Assembly: GCA_947628155.1 (NCBI GenBank)
Contig: CANQYQ010000008.1
Span: 1 to 35,674, forward strand
Source of the DNA: an uncultured Clostridia bacterium
GTDB lineage: Bacteria > Bacillota > Clostridia > UBA1381
DNA: 35,674 nt
Reading direction: 5' to 3'
The position numbers were made by a program, and so were the translations under genes. The first letter of the stretch is position 1, and every line of letters begins with the position of its first letter. The notes beneath the pieces are model-generated. The model ran no database searches. It was given only the letters and a program-made list of their open reading frames with translations, and was not told the DNA's origin. Below, in pieces: positions 22,446-30,678 of this stretch.

Positions 22446-24296
22446 ATGATTAAAAATATTGAACCAACGCTGCGCAGGATCGGCAATTATCTTAAGCTTG
22501 AGGATAACGCTGTTTTTGCTGTCCCGGAATACCAGCGGCCGTATTCATGGGAAATAGAACATTGCGATAAATTATGGCAGGATATTATTGATTTTATAGA
22601 CAGCGATAATAATGACAACTACTTTTTCGGTACAATAATTATCAATTGTCAAGATAACAATACAGTACTCGAGCTGATTGACGGACAGCAAAGGACCACC
22701 ACGTTCATGCTGCTTCTCAAGGCTCTTTTGCTGCGCGTCAACACCGCGATAGAGACCACGGCGCGGGATGAGGAGTCTGCCGGCCTTTTCAGAGGCTTAA
22801 AGGAGCGAAGAAGAAAAATAATGGGTATTTTATACAAAGCCGATCCCGAGGATATACCGGACAGGCCCGATATTGAAGCGGATAGGGATATTTACGCGGA
22901 TGCGTAGATCATAAAAAATTATTCCATTAACGAATTATATAAGACAGAATTGCAGTCTGTATTAAGCTCCGCTGATTTTGCCGAGGCCGAGTCAAGGGTC
23001 ATTAAAATTGCCCGAAAACAAAAGGATAATAAATATACAAACTTTTTCAGGAACTTCAAATTTTTCTATGAAAGAGCAAAAGAGCTTTCCGATTCGCAGC
23101 TCAATATTTTCACAAAGACGCTGACTGAAAGCTGCGAGGTCATAGAAATTAAGAGCTGGCAAACGGAGCAGGCTATAACCATGTTTAATTCCCTAAACTC
23201 GGACGGACTGCCTCTCTATGATTCCGATATTATTTCCGCGAAATTGTACGCGGCTGCCAAGGAGAACGGGACGGGAGATGAATTTACGAAGCTTTGGAAG
23301 GAGCTGATCGGACTTGTTAATGAATTAAAGCGGGATGATATTGCGGATATTGACGCAATTTTGATGCAGCAGATGTATTATGAGAGGGCAAAGAACTCGG
23401 AGATGGTGTCCCAAACAGGCTCGATTAACGTGACGACGCCCGGCTTAAGGAGATACTTTACGGATATAAACAGGAATATACTTCGCGACCCTGTCGGATT
23501 ATGCAAAAAGCTGATAAATCTTGCGCTGATATGGAAAAAGACTGCGTCATATCCCATGATTCGGGTTTTACTTAAATTTAACGATAACGCGAAGCTGTTT
23601 TTGGCAAGCTATTTCCATCGTTTTACAGCTAATGAAATAAGCGAGGACACGATAAAGGATATTGTGGAATGCCTTTTGAAATTGTTTGCGGTGCTGGAGC
23701 TGGTGGATATCGTATATTCCAGCAGCGCGTTTAAAACGTTCCTTTTCGGGGAAATAGTGAAATTGGCCGACGGCAATGTGCCGGCCGAAGAAATTAAGAA
23801 GGATTTTGACAGGCATATCCATGAAAAATGGAGTAAGGATAAAATCAGGGCGGATGTAATTGAGTACGATAAAAATATGCTTGTTTATTTGAATGAGTAT
23901 CTTTATGCCAAGGAATACAGCCTTAATTTTAACATAGGAACAAAATGTGATATTGAGCATATCATGCCCATCAGCGGCGCTAATATCGATGAAATCAGAA
24001 AAGACGCGCAGATTGAGAGCACGGAGGAATTTGAAGGCATAGTAAATAAGCTCGGTAATAAAATATTGCTTGAAGAAAAAATAAACCGGGCGATTGGAAA
24101 TGAATGGTTTAGGACAAAGGTGTCAACGAAATTATCGGATAAAACCGGGTATGTTGACAGCAGCTATCCTATTGCGTCGGCGTTAGTCGGGAAATTCGCG
24201 GACGTTAATAAGCCTTACTGGTGCAAGAAGGATATTGAAGACGCGACCGAAAAGATAGGCGACAGAATCATTAAATTTATATTTGGCGATCGATAA
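22446..24296 (+). pseudogene. GmrSD-like DUF262-DUF1524 restriction protein interrupted by one TAG
   Basis: Two ORFs (22446-22907 and 22950-24296) are in the same frame and separated only by the TAG at 22905-22907; read through, they give 616 codons, a normal GmrSD-family length. The DUF262 half shows VPEYQRPYSWE (26-36), DGQQRTTT (79-86), and after the stop MFNSLNSDGLPLYDSD. The DUF1524 half has the HNH-like CDIEHIMP, then LGNKILLEEKIN and IGNEWFRTK. GmrSD proteins are NTP-dependent nucleases against modified phage DNA. AAGGGG precedes the first ATG; nothing resembling a ribosome binding site precedes the second ORF, whose track start is a TTG. It may be a recent nonsense mutation, a suppressible stop or a sequencing error. 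No partner genes adjoin it. Confidence 0.85.
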
Positions 24297-24315
24297 ATTC
24301 AAGAACCATAAAAAA

Positions 24316-24346
24316 CGCCGTTTTACGGATCATCCGTAAAACGGCG
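24316..24346 (-). terminator. Terminator of ridA
   Basis: CGCCGTTTTACGGAT and ATCCGTAAAACGGCG are perfect 15-bp arms around one central base. On the minus strand TTTTTTATGG follows, as in an intrinsic terminator. Confidence 0.9.
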
Positions 24347-24388
24347 CCGGTATCAAATGTTTTGACGCTGTGACGCTCAGCGATATTT

Positions 24389-24760
24389 TTAAAGTTCAAC
24401 GATCGTTTCGACCTCGAGCAGCACATCCTTAGGCAGCCGCGCGACTTCCACGCACGAACGCGCCGGATAAGGCTCGGTGAAAAATTCGGCGTAAATTTCG
24501 TTGATTTTCGCGAAATCGTCCATGTTTTTAATAAATACGCCGGTTTTTACCACATTAGCCATACTGCCGCCGGACGCCTCGATGAGGTTTTTCACATTTG
24601 TCAGCGCCTGCCGTGCCTGCGCCTCAACGCCTTTTGGGATCTCACCCGTTTCGGGATCAATGGGTATCTGACCCGACGTGAACAGCATATTGCCGCTGAT
24701 TATCGCCTGCGAATACGGGCCGATGGCCGCGGGTGCGGATGTTGTTTTTACTTCTTTCAT
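24389..24760 (-). CDS. ridA: RidA family enamine/imine deaminase
   Basis: Hydrolyses reactive 2-aminoacrylate-type enamines and imines released by PLP enzymes. It has 123 aa, the standard trimeric RidA length. Recognisable family segments are [12 protein letters not shown] at residues 9-20, [14 protein letters not shown] at 28-41, [12 protein letters not shown] and [16 protein letters not shown], where Arg in ARSC binds the substrate carboxylate. GGAGG before the ATG overlaps the end of the upstream membrane-protein gene (stop codon four bases before), so the two are translationally close and cotranscribed. A PLP lyase-like gene is about 2 kb away on the same strand but in a different transcription unit. 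Confidence 0.95.
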   Translation of the reverse strand: MKEVKTTSAPAAIGPYSQAIISGNMLFTSGQIPIDPETGEIPKGVEAQARQALTNVKNLIEASGGSMANVVKTGVFIKNMDDFAKINEIYAEFFTEPYPARSCVEVARLPKDVLLEVETIVEL

Positions 24761-24764
24761 TGTC

Positions 24765-25655
24765 TTAACCTCCTATAACCGATACTCTCAGCAATGAGAA
24801 TATAAATGTAAACAATATGAAATATCCGAGCATCAACGCATACAGGACCCGCGATTCGGAATATGACGACCATTCCTCGTTCAAGGAAATATATGTCAGT
24901 ATGAACGATGACAGCGCGCCGCACATAAGCAGTATCATGAGCGTGGTCGTCGATATGAACGAGAATGCCACGCCGATCGCCGCAAGCGCGGTAAACGGGA
25001 TATTAGTCAGAACAAGCCGCTGTGCGAGCGGTGTAAAGCCTGTGCGCGAGCGGAATATAAATCGGTTTATCAGCCAGAAGATCCCGGTGTGGATGAGCAG
25101 GAAGAAGCCTCCTCCCAGCGCGCCCGACAATGCCGCCTCGACAGCATGCAAAACAGAGCGGAAGCCGGTTGTACCGCCGAAGCCTATAATATTGGCAATG
25201 GCGCGAAGCCAGCCGCGCGGCGCGCCAGTGTTTACAAAGTATACGCAAAGTCCGATCACCGCGCCTTGTATTGCCGCGATCAGCAGCATCTGCGGCATTG
25301 AAAACGCGCGGGGATTGGCAATTTCTGTCGCCGGTGATTTTATGAACCGGTAAATGTATGAGAATATCCCGCGCATTTCGGGCGTGCGCTGGCTTTTGGC
25401 CGCTTGCCGTTTCGCTTTATATCTGTTCCATTTGCGTTTTAACGGATTTTCAGCTTGTGTATAGCCGGTGCGGTAATAACCGTTTTCGTTCCGGGTGTAT
25501 TGTGTATTTGTGCCGGAATTGTTATATTGCGTTGACGTGTCGGTATTTTGTGAAGCCGAACCGCCGTCTTTTGCGGCTCGGCGCGCCGCCGCGCCCGGGC
25601 AGCTGCATTTTTCGCCCTCGGCTAACTCACGTCCGCAGTAAATACAGCTTCGCAT
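24765..25655 (-). CDS. Zinc-ribbon membrane protein of unknown function
   Basis: Not recognised beyond architecture. It has 296 aa from [10 protein letters not shown]: a short N-terminal zinc-ribbon-like motif (Cys4-x2-Cys7 and Cys17-x-Cys19), a Ser/Thr/Asn/Gln/Tyr-rich low-complexity linker (about 30-70), a basic stretch (72-90), then about five membrane segments (121-141, 172-198, 215-235, 237-257, 270-292). The membrane part resembles Yip1/YIF1-type or DUF-class multi-pass domains, but I cannot name it. The ORF track start lies inside the promoter; AAAGGAG places the start at 25655. ridA follows immediately downstream. Confidence 0.72.
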   Translation of the reverse strand: MRSCIYCGRELAEGEKCSCPGAAARRAAKDGGSASQNTDTSTQYNNSGTNTQYTRNENGYYRTGYTQAENPLKRKWNRYKAKRQAAKSQRTPEMRGIFSYIYRFIKSPATEIANPRAFSMPQMLLIAAIQGAVIGLCVYFVNTGAPRGWLRAIANIIGFGGTTGFRSVLHAVEAALSGALGGGFFLLIHTGIFWLINRFIFRSRTGFTPLAQRLVLTNIPFTALAAIGVAFSFISTTTLMILLMCGALSSFILTYISLNEEWSSYSESRVLYALMLGYFILFTFIFSLLRVSVIGG

Positions 25656-25688
25656 GCGTTCATCTCCTTTAAACAGCTTGTTTTTTAT

Positions 25689-25718
25689 ATTGTACCCCCG
25701 CCGTGCTTGTTGTGTCAA
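25689..25718 (-). promoter_or_regulatory. Promoter of the zinc-ribbon membrane protein-ridA unit
   Basis: On the minus strand TTGACA (25713-25718), 18 nt, TACAAT (25689-25694), about 34 nt from the chosen ATG. Its location argues against the longer ORF-track start. Confidence 0.78.
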
Positions 25719-25764
25719 TAATGTTTCTGTAAACTTATTGTGAACAAAAAATGACGGCGCTCAG

Positions 25765-26430
25765 TTAATTGTTAAATCCGTTTAACAGCCGTGCCGCGTA
25801 CGCTTCGTCAACGGCCTCCCAGTCAAAGCTGTACGGCTTAACGCCGGATTCGCGAAGACTTTTCCATATGGCGTCATAGCTTTCCGCGGGTACGGACGAG
25901 GTGTAGATCTGATTTTCGATCATATCGTGGATCATGAACTCAAGAGAACCGTTTTCGTATTTCCCGAACCGGCATGTGCGTTGGTCGCTCTTCTCGATAT
26001 CCTGCGATAAAATCATAAGCTTTATGACCTCGACAGCCTTATCGTTAAATCCGGCGTCGAATATCAGTATTTTTTCCAAAAGCGCGTTAAAATCGGTTAT
26101 GAAACGGAGATTATAGCCGTCGTATTTTTTCAAATCTCCCGTTTCCTTCGACGCATTTTTAATATCCGCGTACTGTTTTTTCGCCTCAGCCGGATCATCG
26201 CACGGTGAGAACGAAAAAATAAGCTTCTTATCATCGTCGAGGTAGAGCAGGGGAGTGGGCATAAGCCCCGTCTGACCGCATGATGGACAGCGGAAAATAT
26301 TTATCCTGCCGCGCAGCAGATCCTCTTTTAAATCCGCGCTGTCGCGTACGGTTATGGAATTCCATACAGTTATATCACTCATTTGCCCGCATTTGGGACA
26401 TTGTACATTATGCTTTACGTTAATACTCAT
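25765..26430 (-). CDS. CpXC domain protein
   Basis: Cytosolic protein of 221 aa, unknown function. The N terminus has two CxxC pairs, CPKCG (near 11-15) and CPSCG (near 48-52), in the arrangement of the CpXC domain, probably binding zinc. The remainder is alpha/beta with no recognisable catalytic motif. Its ATG overlaps the stop of the upstream PLP-enzyme gene (ATGA), so translation is coupled to it. The shared operon does not reveal a function. Confidence 0.75.
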   Translation of the reverse strand: MSINVKHNVQCPKCGQMSDITVWNSITVRDSADLKEDLLRGRINIFRCPSCGQTGLMPTPLLYLDDDKKLIFSFSPCDDPAEAKKQYADIKNASKETGDLKKYDGYNLRFITDFNALLEKILIFDAGFNDKAVEVIKLMILSQDIEKSDQRTCRFGKYENGSLEFMIHDMIENQIYTSSVPAESYDAIWKSLRESGVKPYSFDWEAVDEAYAARLLNGFNN

Positions 26431-27710
26431 TTTTCAATCTCCGTAATTTTCTGCGCCGCCGCCATTATGCCGAGCTTCGCGGATTCATATGTCAGTCCGC
26501 CCTGCATGAACGCGGTGTAGGGCGGCCGCATCGGCCCGTCAGCGGATAACTCAATCGACGCGCCCTGCACGAACGCGCCCGCCGCCATTATTACCTGATC
26601 CCGGTACCCAGGCATGTCCCACGGCTCGGGCGTTACAAAGCTGTCAACCGGCGCGCCCTTTTGTATGCCTTGGCAGAATGCCTTTAGCTTTTCCGCATCC
26701 TCAAGCCGTACGGCCTGGATTATATCATGGCGCGCGTCCGTCGGCTTTGGCTCTACGTAAAATCCCATTTTATCGAATACCTCCGCGCACAGAACCGCTG
26801 TTTTCAAAGCCTGCGCCACGATGTGCGGCGCGAAAAACAATCCCTGGTACATCAGTCGGTGAAGTCCGGGCGTTGAGCCGCATTCTCTGCCTATGCCGAC
26901 CGATGTCATTCGGTATGAGCATTTTTCTATTATGTCCGCGCGCCCCGCGATATATCCGCCGGTCGGCGCGAGACCGCCGCCGGGATTTTTAATAAGCGAG
27001 CCGATAATAAGATCCGCGCCGTAGTGCGTCGGCTCGAAATCATCTACAAATTCGCCGTAGCAGTTATCGACTATGCATACAGTATCGGGCGATACCGATT
27101 TTACCGCACGCACTATTTCCCCGATTTGCGCCGCCGACAGAGTTGGGCGTGTATCATAACCCTTTGAACGCTGTATCATAGCCGCCTTGGGCCTTATTTC
27201 ACCGCAGATTTTTTTGATTTTTTCAAAATCCGCCGCGCCGGTGGGGAGCAAATCAATCTGTTTATATTGTACCCCGAAATCCTTTAACGAACCGTTACCG
27301 CTTTCGCCGTTTATTCCTATCGCTTCTTCAAGCGTGTCATACGGCTTGCCGGTTACCGCGGCAAGTGTGTCGCCGGGGCGGAGCACTCCGAAGAGCGCGG
27401 TCGAAATCGTGTGTGTGCCGTTCACAAACGTGTGGCGCACGAGCGCGTCCTCCGCCTCAAACACCTGAGCGTATATTTTATCGAGCGTATCACGCCCCAA
27501 ATCGTCGTAGCCGTAGCCGGTCGTTTCGGCAAAGTGCGCATACGATACGCGGTTGTCCGAAAACGCCTTCATGACCTTTAATTGATTTATCTGCGCCGTT
27601 TCGTCAATTTTGGCAAACTGTCCGCAAACCGCCGCTTCCGCCTCATCTACGAGCGTCAATACATTGTCCGAAATGCCGAAATTTTCTTTTATAAATTTAT
27701 TCTTATCCAT
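26427..27710 (-). CDS. Methionine gamma-lyase-like / aluminium resistance family PLP enzyme
   Basis: Fold-type I PLP enzyme of 427 aa, the family named aluminium resistance protein or methionine gamma-lyase family (YnbB in Bacillus). Family landmarks are FVNGTHTISTALFGVLRPGD near residues 95-114, CIVDNCYGEFVD with the PLP-binding Asp, and GSLIKNPGGGLAPTGGY, which carries the Schiff-base lysine. Nothing indicates truncation. AAAGGAG precedes the ATG. The CpXC gene overlaps its stop. True substrate is unproven; a cysteine or methionine lyase role is the usual guess. The gene is divergent from rimM. Confidence 0.92.
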   Translation of the reverse strand: MDKNKFIKENFGISDNVLTLVDEAEAAVCGQFAKIDETAQINQLKVMKAFSDNRVSYAHFAETTGYGYDDLGRDTLDKIYAQVFEAEDALVRHTFVNGTHTISTALFGVLRPGDTLAAVTGKPYDTLEEAIGINGESGNGSLKDFGVQYKQIDLLPTGAADFEKIKKICGEIRPKAAMIQRSKGYDTRPTLSAAQIGEIVRAVKSVSPDTVCIVDNCYGEFVDDFEPTHYGADLIIGSLIKNPGGGLAPTGGYIAGRADIIEKCSYRMTSVGIGRECGSTPGLHRLMYQGLFFAPHIVAQALKTAVLCAEVFDKMGFYVEPKPTDARHDIIQAVRLEDAEKLKAFCQGIQKGAPVDSFVTPEPWDMPGYRDQVIMAAGAFVQGASIELSADGPMRPPYTAFMQGGLTYESAKLGIMAAAQKITEIEK

Positions 27711-27735
27711 GTTAGTATACTCCTTTGCCGCAGCT

Positions 27736-27765
27736 ATTATATACCAACGCGGATATCGTTGTCAA
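27736..27765 (-). promoter_or_regulatory. Promoter of the PLP enzyme-CpXC unit
   Basis: On the minus strand TTGACA (27760-27765), 18 nt, TATAAT (27736-27741), 25 nt from the ATG. Confidence 0.82.
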
Positions 27766-27851
27766 CGAAAAAGATGATTTTTTACGTAAATGTGAAAAAT
27801 ATCGGATGTTATAAAATTCGGAAAAATCATATCATACCGACACGGATTTTA

Positions 27852-27890
27852 TTGACGATTGCGTGAAAATGTGGTATAATATGGTATAAT
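27852..27890 (+). promoter_or_regulatory. Promoter of rimM-trmD
   Basis: TTGACG (27852-27857), 17 nt, TATAAT (27875-27880). A second TATAAT follows at 27885-27890. The leader of roughly 75 nt contains GCGCGG and CCGCGC (about 27904-27934), a possible hairpin. Confidence 0.8.
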
Positions 27891-27963
27891 AAGGATATTA
27901 TAGGCGCGGGATAATATTGCGCTTGCACCGCGCGCTGTGATAAGTATAAAAAAGGAGAATTTT

Positions 27964-28476
27964 ATGGATTTGCTTGAAGCGGGAAAAATCGTTAACACCC
28001 ACGGATTGCGCGGCGAGGTAAAGGTCGTGCCGTGGACGGATCATCCGGAGGATTTTGAGAATATCGAATATGTGTTTGTAAAGAAAAAAACGGGCGATGA
28101 ACGGCTCGATATTGAAAGCGTGCGGTATCAGAAGAACAACGTGCTTTTGAAATTCTCGCAGATAAAGGATATAAGCGAGGCGGAAAAATACAAGGAGCTG
28201 ACACTGTACGCACCGAGGGAGATGTTTGAGCTCGAGGAAGGCGCGCACTTTATCGCGGATCTGCTAGGCCTTGATGTGATGGACATTGACACGGGCGAAA
28301 AAATAGGTGTGATAGCGGATGTGTTTAACACCGGGAGCAACGATATTTACGATGTAAAGCGCGAGGGAAAGAAAAATCTGCTTATTCCCGTGATAGATGA
28401 TGTGGTGAAGGAAATAGATACGGACGGCGGATATGTGAAGATATTTATGATGGAAGGACTTGACGATGAGGTTTGA
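27964..28476 (+). CDS. rimM: Ribosome maturation factor RimM
   Basis: Assists 30S subunit head maturation by binding S19. It has 170 aa with the N-terminal RimM barrel (KIVNTHGLRGEVKVVPWTDH) and a PRC-like C-terminal domain (GVIADVFNTGSNDIYDVK then NLLIPVIDDVV). The ORF track begins nine codons upstream; AAAAGGAG decides the start at 27964. It overlaps trmD by 11 nt. The usual partners rpsP, the KH-domain gene and ffh are not upstream in this window. Confidence 0.95.
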   Translation: MDLLEAGKIVNTHGLRGEVKVVPWTDHPEDFENIEYVFVKKKTGDERLDIESVRYQKNNVLLKFSQIKDISEAEKYKELTLYAPREMFELEEGAHFIADLLGLDVMDIDTGEKIGVIADVFNTGSNDIYDVKREGKKNLLIPVIDDVVKEIDTDGGYVKIFMMEGLDDEV

Positions 28477-29209
28477 CGTGCTGACGCTTTTCCCGGAGAT
28501 GTTCGAGGCGGTACTCGGCGAAAGCATAATCGGACGCGCAAGGGATGCCGGTATAATAGAAACAAATTTTATAAATATACGTGACTATACGAAGAACAAG
28601 CACAGGAAGGTGGACGATACTCCGTACAGCGGCGGCGGGGGCATGCTTATGACGGCGCAGCCGATATACGACGCGTATATGTCGGTTGCCGAGGGCCTTT
28701 CGTATAAGCCGTATACGATTTATATGTCGCCGCAGGGAAAGGTAATGACGCAGGAGACGGTAAAAAAGCTCGCGGCGGATTATGAGCATATCGTTATTTT
28801 ATGCGGTCATTACGAGGGCGTTGACCAGAGGGTGATAGACGAAATCATCGACGCGGAAATATCGATAGGCGATTTTGTGCTTACCGGCGGCGAGATCCCC
28901 GCAATGGCGGTTATTGACGCTGTATCGCGTATGCTGCCGGGTGTGCTCGCGGACGAAGGCTCGTACAGTAATGAATCGCATTTTAACGGACTTTTGGAAT
29001 ATCCGCAGTATACAAAGCCAGCAGAGTGGAACGGACACGGAATACCGGAGATTTTAATAAGCGGGCACCACGCGAAAATTGAGGAATGGAAACGTGAGCA
29101 GTCGCTTGTAAATACACTGAAAAAACGCCCCGATTTGCTTGAAAAGGCGGAATTGACGGAAAAGGACAGGGCGTTTTTGAAACACGCGGTACATGACGGG
29201 GAAATATGA
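28466..29209 (+). CDS. trmD: tRNA (guanine37-N1)-methyltransferase TrmD
   Basis: Methylates G37 of tRNAs to prevent frameshifting. It has 247 aa from the ATG inside the end of rimM. Knot-fold signatures are FDVLTLFPEMFEA at the N terminus, RKVDDTPYSGGGGMLM around residue 50, LCGHYEGVDQRVID and SIGDFVLTGGEIPAM. A TTG two codons earlier (28460) is an alternative start. In most Firmicutes rplS follows trmD; here a MITE-like repeat follows instead and rplS is absent from the window. Confidence 0.96.
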   Translation: MRFDVLTLFPEMFEAVLGESIIGRARDAGIIETNFINIRDYTKNKHRKVDDTPYSGGGGMLMTAQPIYDAYMSVAEGLSYKPYTIYMSPQGKVMTQETVKKLAADYEHIVILCGHYEGVDQRVIDEIIDAEISIGDFVLTGGEIPAMAVIDAVSRMLPGVLADEGSYSNESHFNGLLEYPQYTKPAEWNGHGIPEILISGHHAKIEEWKREQSLVNTLKKRPDLLEKAELTEKDRAFLKHAVHDGEI

Positions 29210-29210
29210 A

Positions 29211-29619
29211 TCTATCTTTATCGCGCAAATGCGTATGGGAAACCCGAACACCGTAGGGGCGGCCATCGGCCGCCTGTGTTCCGTAACCCAATATGGTATA
29301 CGGTGTGCGTTAGCCTCCCTTGTCAAAGGGAGGGGGACCATGCGTAGCATGGTGGAGGGATTCATATTTACAGAAAACCGCATATTGCGGCGATTTGTTG
29401 AAATTGCGGAATCCCCCAGTCAGCTTCGCTGACAGCCCCCTTTGACAAGGGGGGCCTTAGCAGAGCGTTCCCGTGAGTGAAAATCGTATATTGGCACGAT
29501 TGTAGGGGCGAACCGTGTTCGCCCGTGTTCCGTAACACAATATGGTATGCGGCGGGACGTCGAGGGCACCGTCCCCTACAGTGCTCCCCATACGCATTAG
29601 TGCGATAAACATAAATTTA
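29211..29619. mobile_element. Dispersed MITE-like repeat, copy 2
   Basis: Its right end GCGATAAACATAAATTTA (29602-29619) is the terminus shared with copies 1 and 3, and the left end reads TCTATCTTTATCGCGC, a decayed inverse. Internally it carries the same modules as copy 3 in opposite order and strand: GTAGGGGCGGCCATCGGCCGCC, CCTCCCTTGTCAAAGGGAGG, GAAAACCGCATATTGCGGCG, GCAGAGCGTTCCCGTGAG. The ORFs called across it are translated repeat, not genes. No transposase is encoded. It fills the trmD to serine acetyltransferase gap. Confidence 0.88.
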
Positions 29620-29689
29620 TCTTACCAAAGTAATACATTACCGATAACGGAAATATATGTTAAAATATTGATATATAGGAGGCGGAGGA

Positions 29690-30643
29690 ATGGAATTTAA
29701 GAAAAATATCGAGAATCACATAGACGCGCTGTTGGAGAGCCAGAGGAAAAACCGGTTTTCGGAGCGAAAAATACGTACGCGCATGCCGGATAAAGAGGCG
29801 GTTATAGATATAATAAACGACCTTAGGGCGCTGTTGTTTCCGGAGCATTTTGACGCGCGTAAAATTGACGATTTAAGCGTCAGATATGTCACGGGGGATT
29901 TGATGCTTACGATCAACAGAAAGCTGAAAAAACAGATAAAGCTTGCGTATCTTTACGAGAGCAGCATAAATGATACGGATAAGGACTACGGCGAAATGTA
30001 CGATGAGGCGGACGAGAGAGCAAACGCCGTATGCGATGTGTTTTTCGAGCGGCTGCCGGAGATTTACGAGCTTTTGACAACCGACATACAGGCCGCGTAT
30101 GACGGCGACCCGGCTGCGGAGAGCAAGGACATAATCGTATTTTCGTATCCGTGTATGCTTGCGATAACGGTACACCGCGTCGCGCATGTATTTTACGAGC
30201 TTAACGTGCCTCTTTTGCCGCGCATAATGTCCGAATACGCGCACAGCGAAACGGGGATAGACATAAATCCGGGTGCGAAGATAGGCAAATATTTCTTTAT
30301 CGACCACGGTACGGGCGTGGTGATCGGAGAAACGACGATAATCGGTGAACGTGTAAAGATTTACCAGGGTGTTACATTGGGCGCGCTTTCTACGCGCGAC
30401 GGGCAGAAGCTGCGGCATGTAAAGCGTCATCCGACTATCGAAAACAATGTAACAATATATTCGGGATCGTCGGTTCTGGGCGGCGAAACGGTGATCGGCG
30501 AAAATGCCGTTATAGGCTCGAACGCGTTTATAACGTCGTCTGTGCCGAAAAATACGCGCGTATCGATAAAAAATCCCGAGCTTAAATTCAGGGACGCGGG
30601 TGAAGACGCAGGGTTTTCACAGAAGCTGACCGACGTGATTTGA
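29690..30643 (+). CDS. cysE: Serine O-acetyltransferase (EpsC/CysE type)
   Basis: Transfers acetyl from acetyl-CoA to serine, giving O-acetylserine for cysteine synthesis. It has 317 aa, longer than CysE at about 270 aa because of a longer N-terminal helical domain; this is the EpsC-type layout. The left-handed beta helix begins near residue 188. Catalytic residues match E. coli CysE: Asp191 (GIDINP), His206 (IDHGTG) and His247 (KRHPTI). The conserved but non-catalytic His of the DIHP motif is Asn here. AGGAGG lies 5-10 nt before the ATG. No cysK is adjacent. Confidence 0.95.
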   Translation: MEFKKNIENHIDALLESQRKNRFSERKIRTRMPDKEAVIDIINDLRALLFPEHFDARKIDDLSVRYVTGDLMLTINRKLKKQIKLAYLYESSINDTDKDYGEMYDEADERANAVCDVFFERLPEIYELLTTDIQAAYDGDPAAESKDIIVFSYPCMLAITVHRVAHVFYELNVPLLPRIMSEYAHSETGIDINPGAKIGKYFFIDHGTGVVIGETTIIGERVKIYQGVTLGALSTRDGQKLRHVKRHPTIENNVTIYSGSSVLGGETVIGENAVIGSNAFITSSVPKNTRVSIKNPELKFRDAGEDAGFSQKLTDVI

Positions 30644-30678
30644 TAAAATCAGGATAAAGTTTTACGGTGGTGATCATT

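Noticed and set aside
22950-24296. Second GmrSD ORF as an independent gene
   Set aside because: Its track start is a TTG without a ribosome binding site and it lacks the N-terminal DUF262 motifs, which are found in frame upstream across a single TAG.
29690-30643. Inactive serine acetyltransferase because of His to Asn in the DIHP motif
   Set aside because: That His is not the catalytic one; the equivalents of Asp143, His158 and His193 of E. coli CysE are all present.
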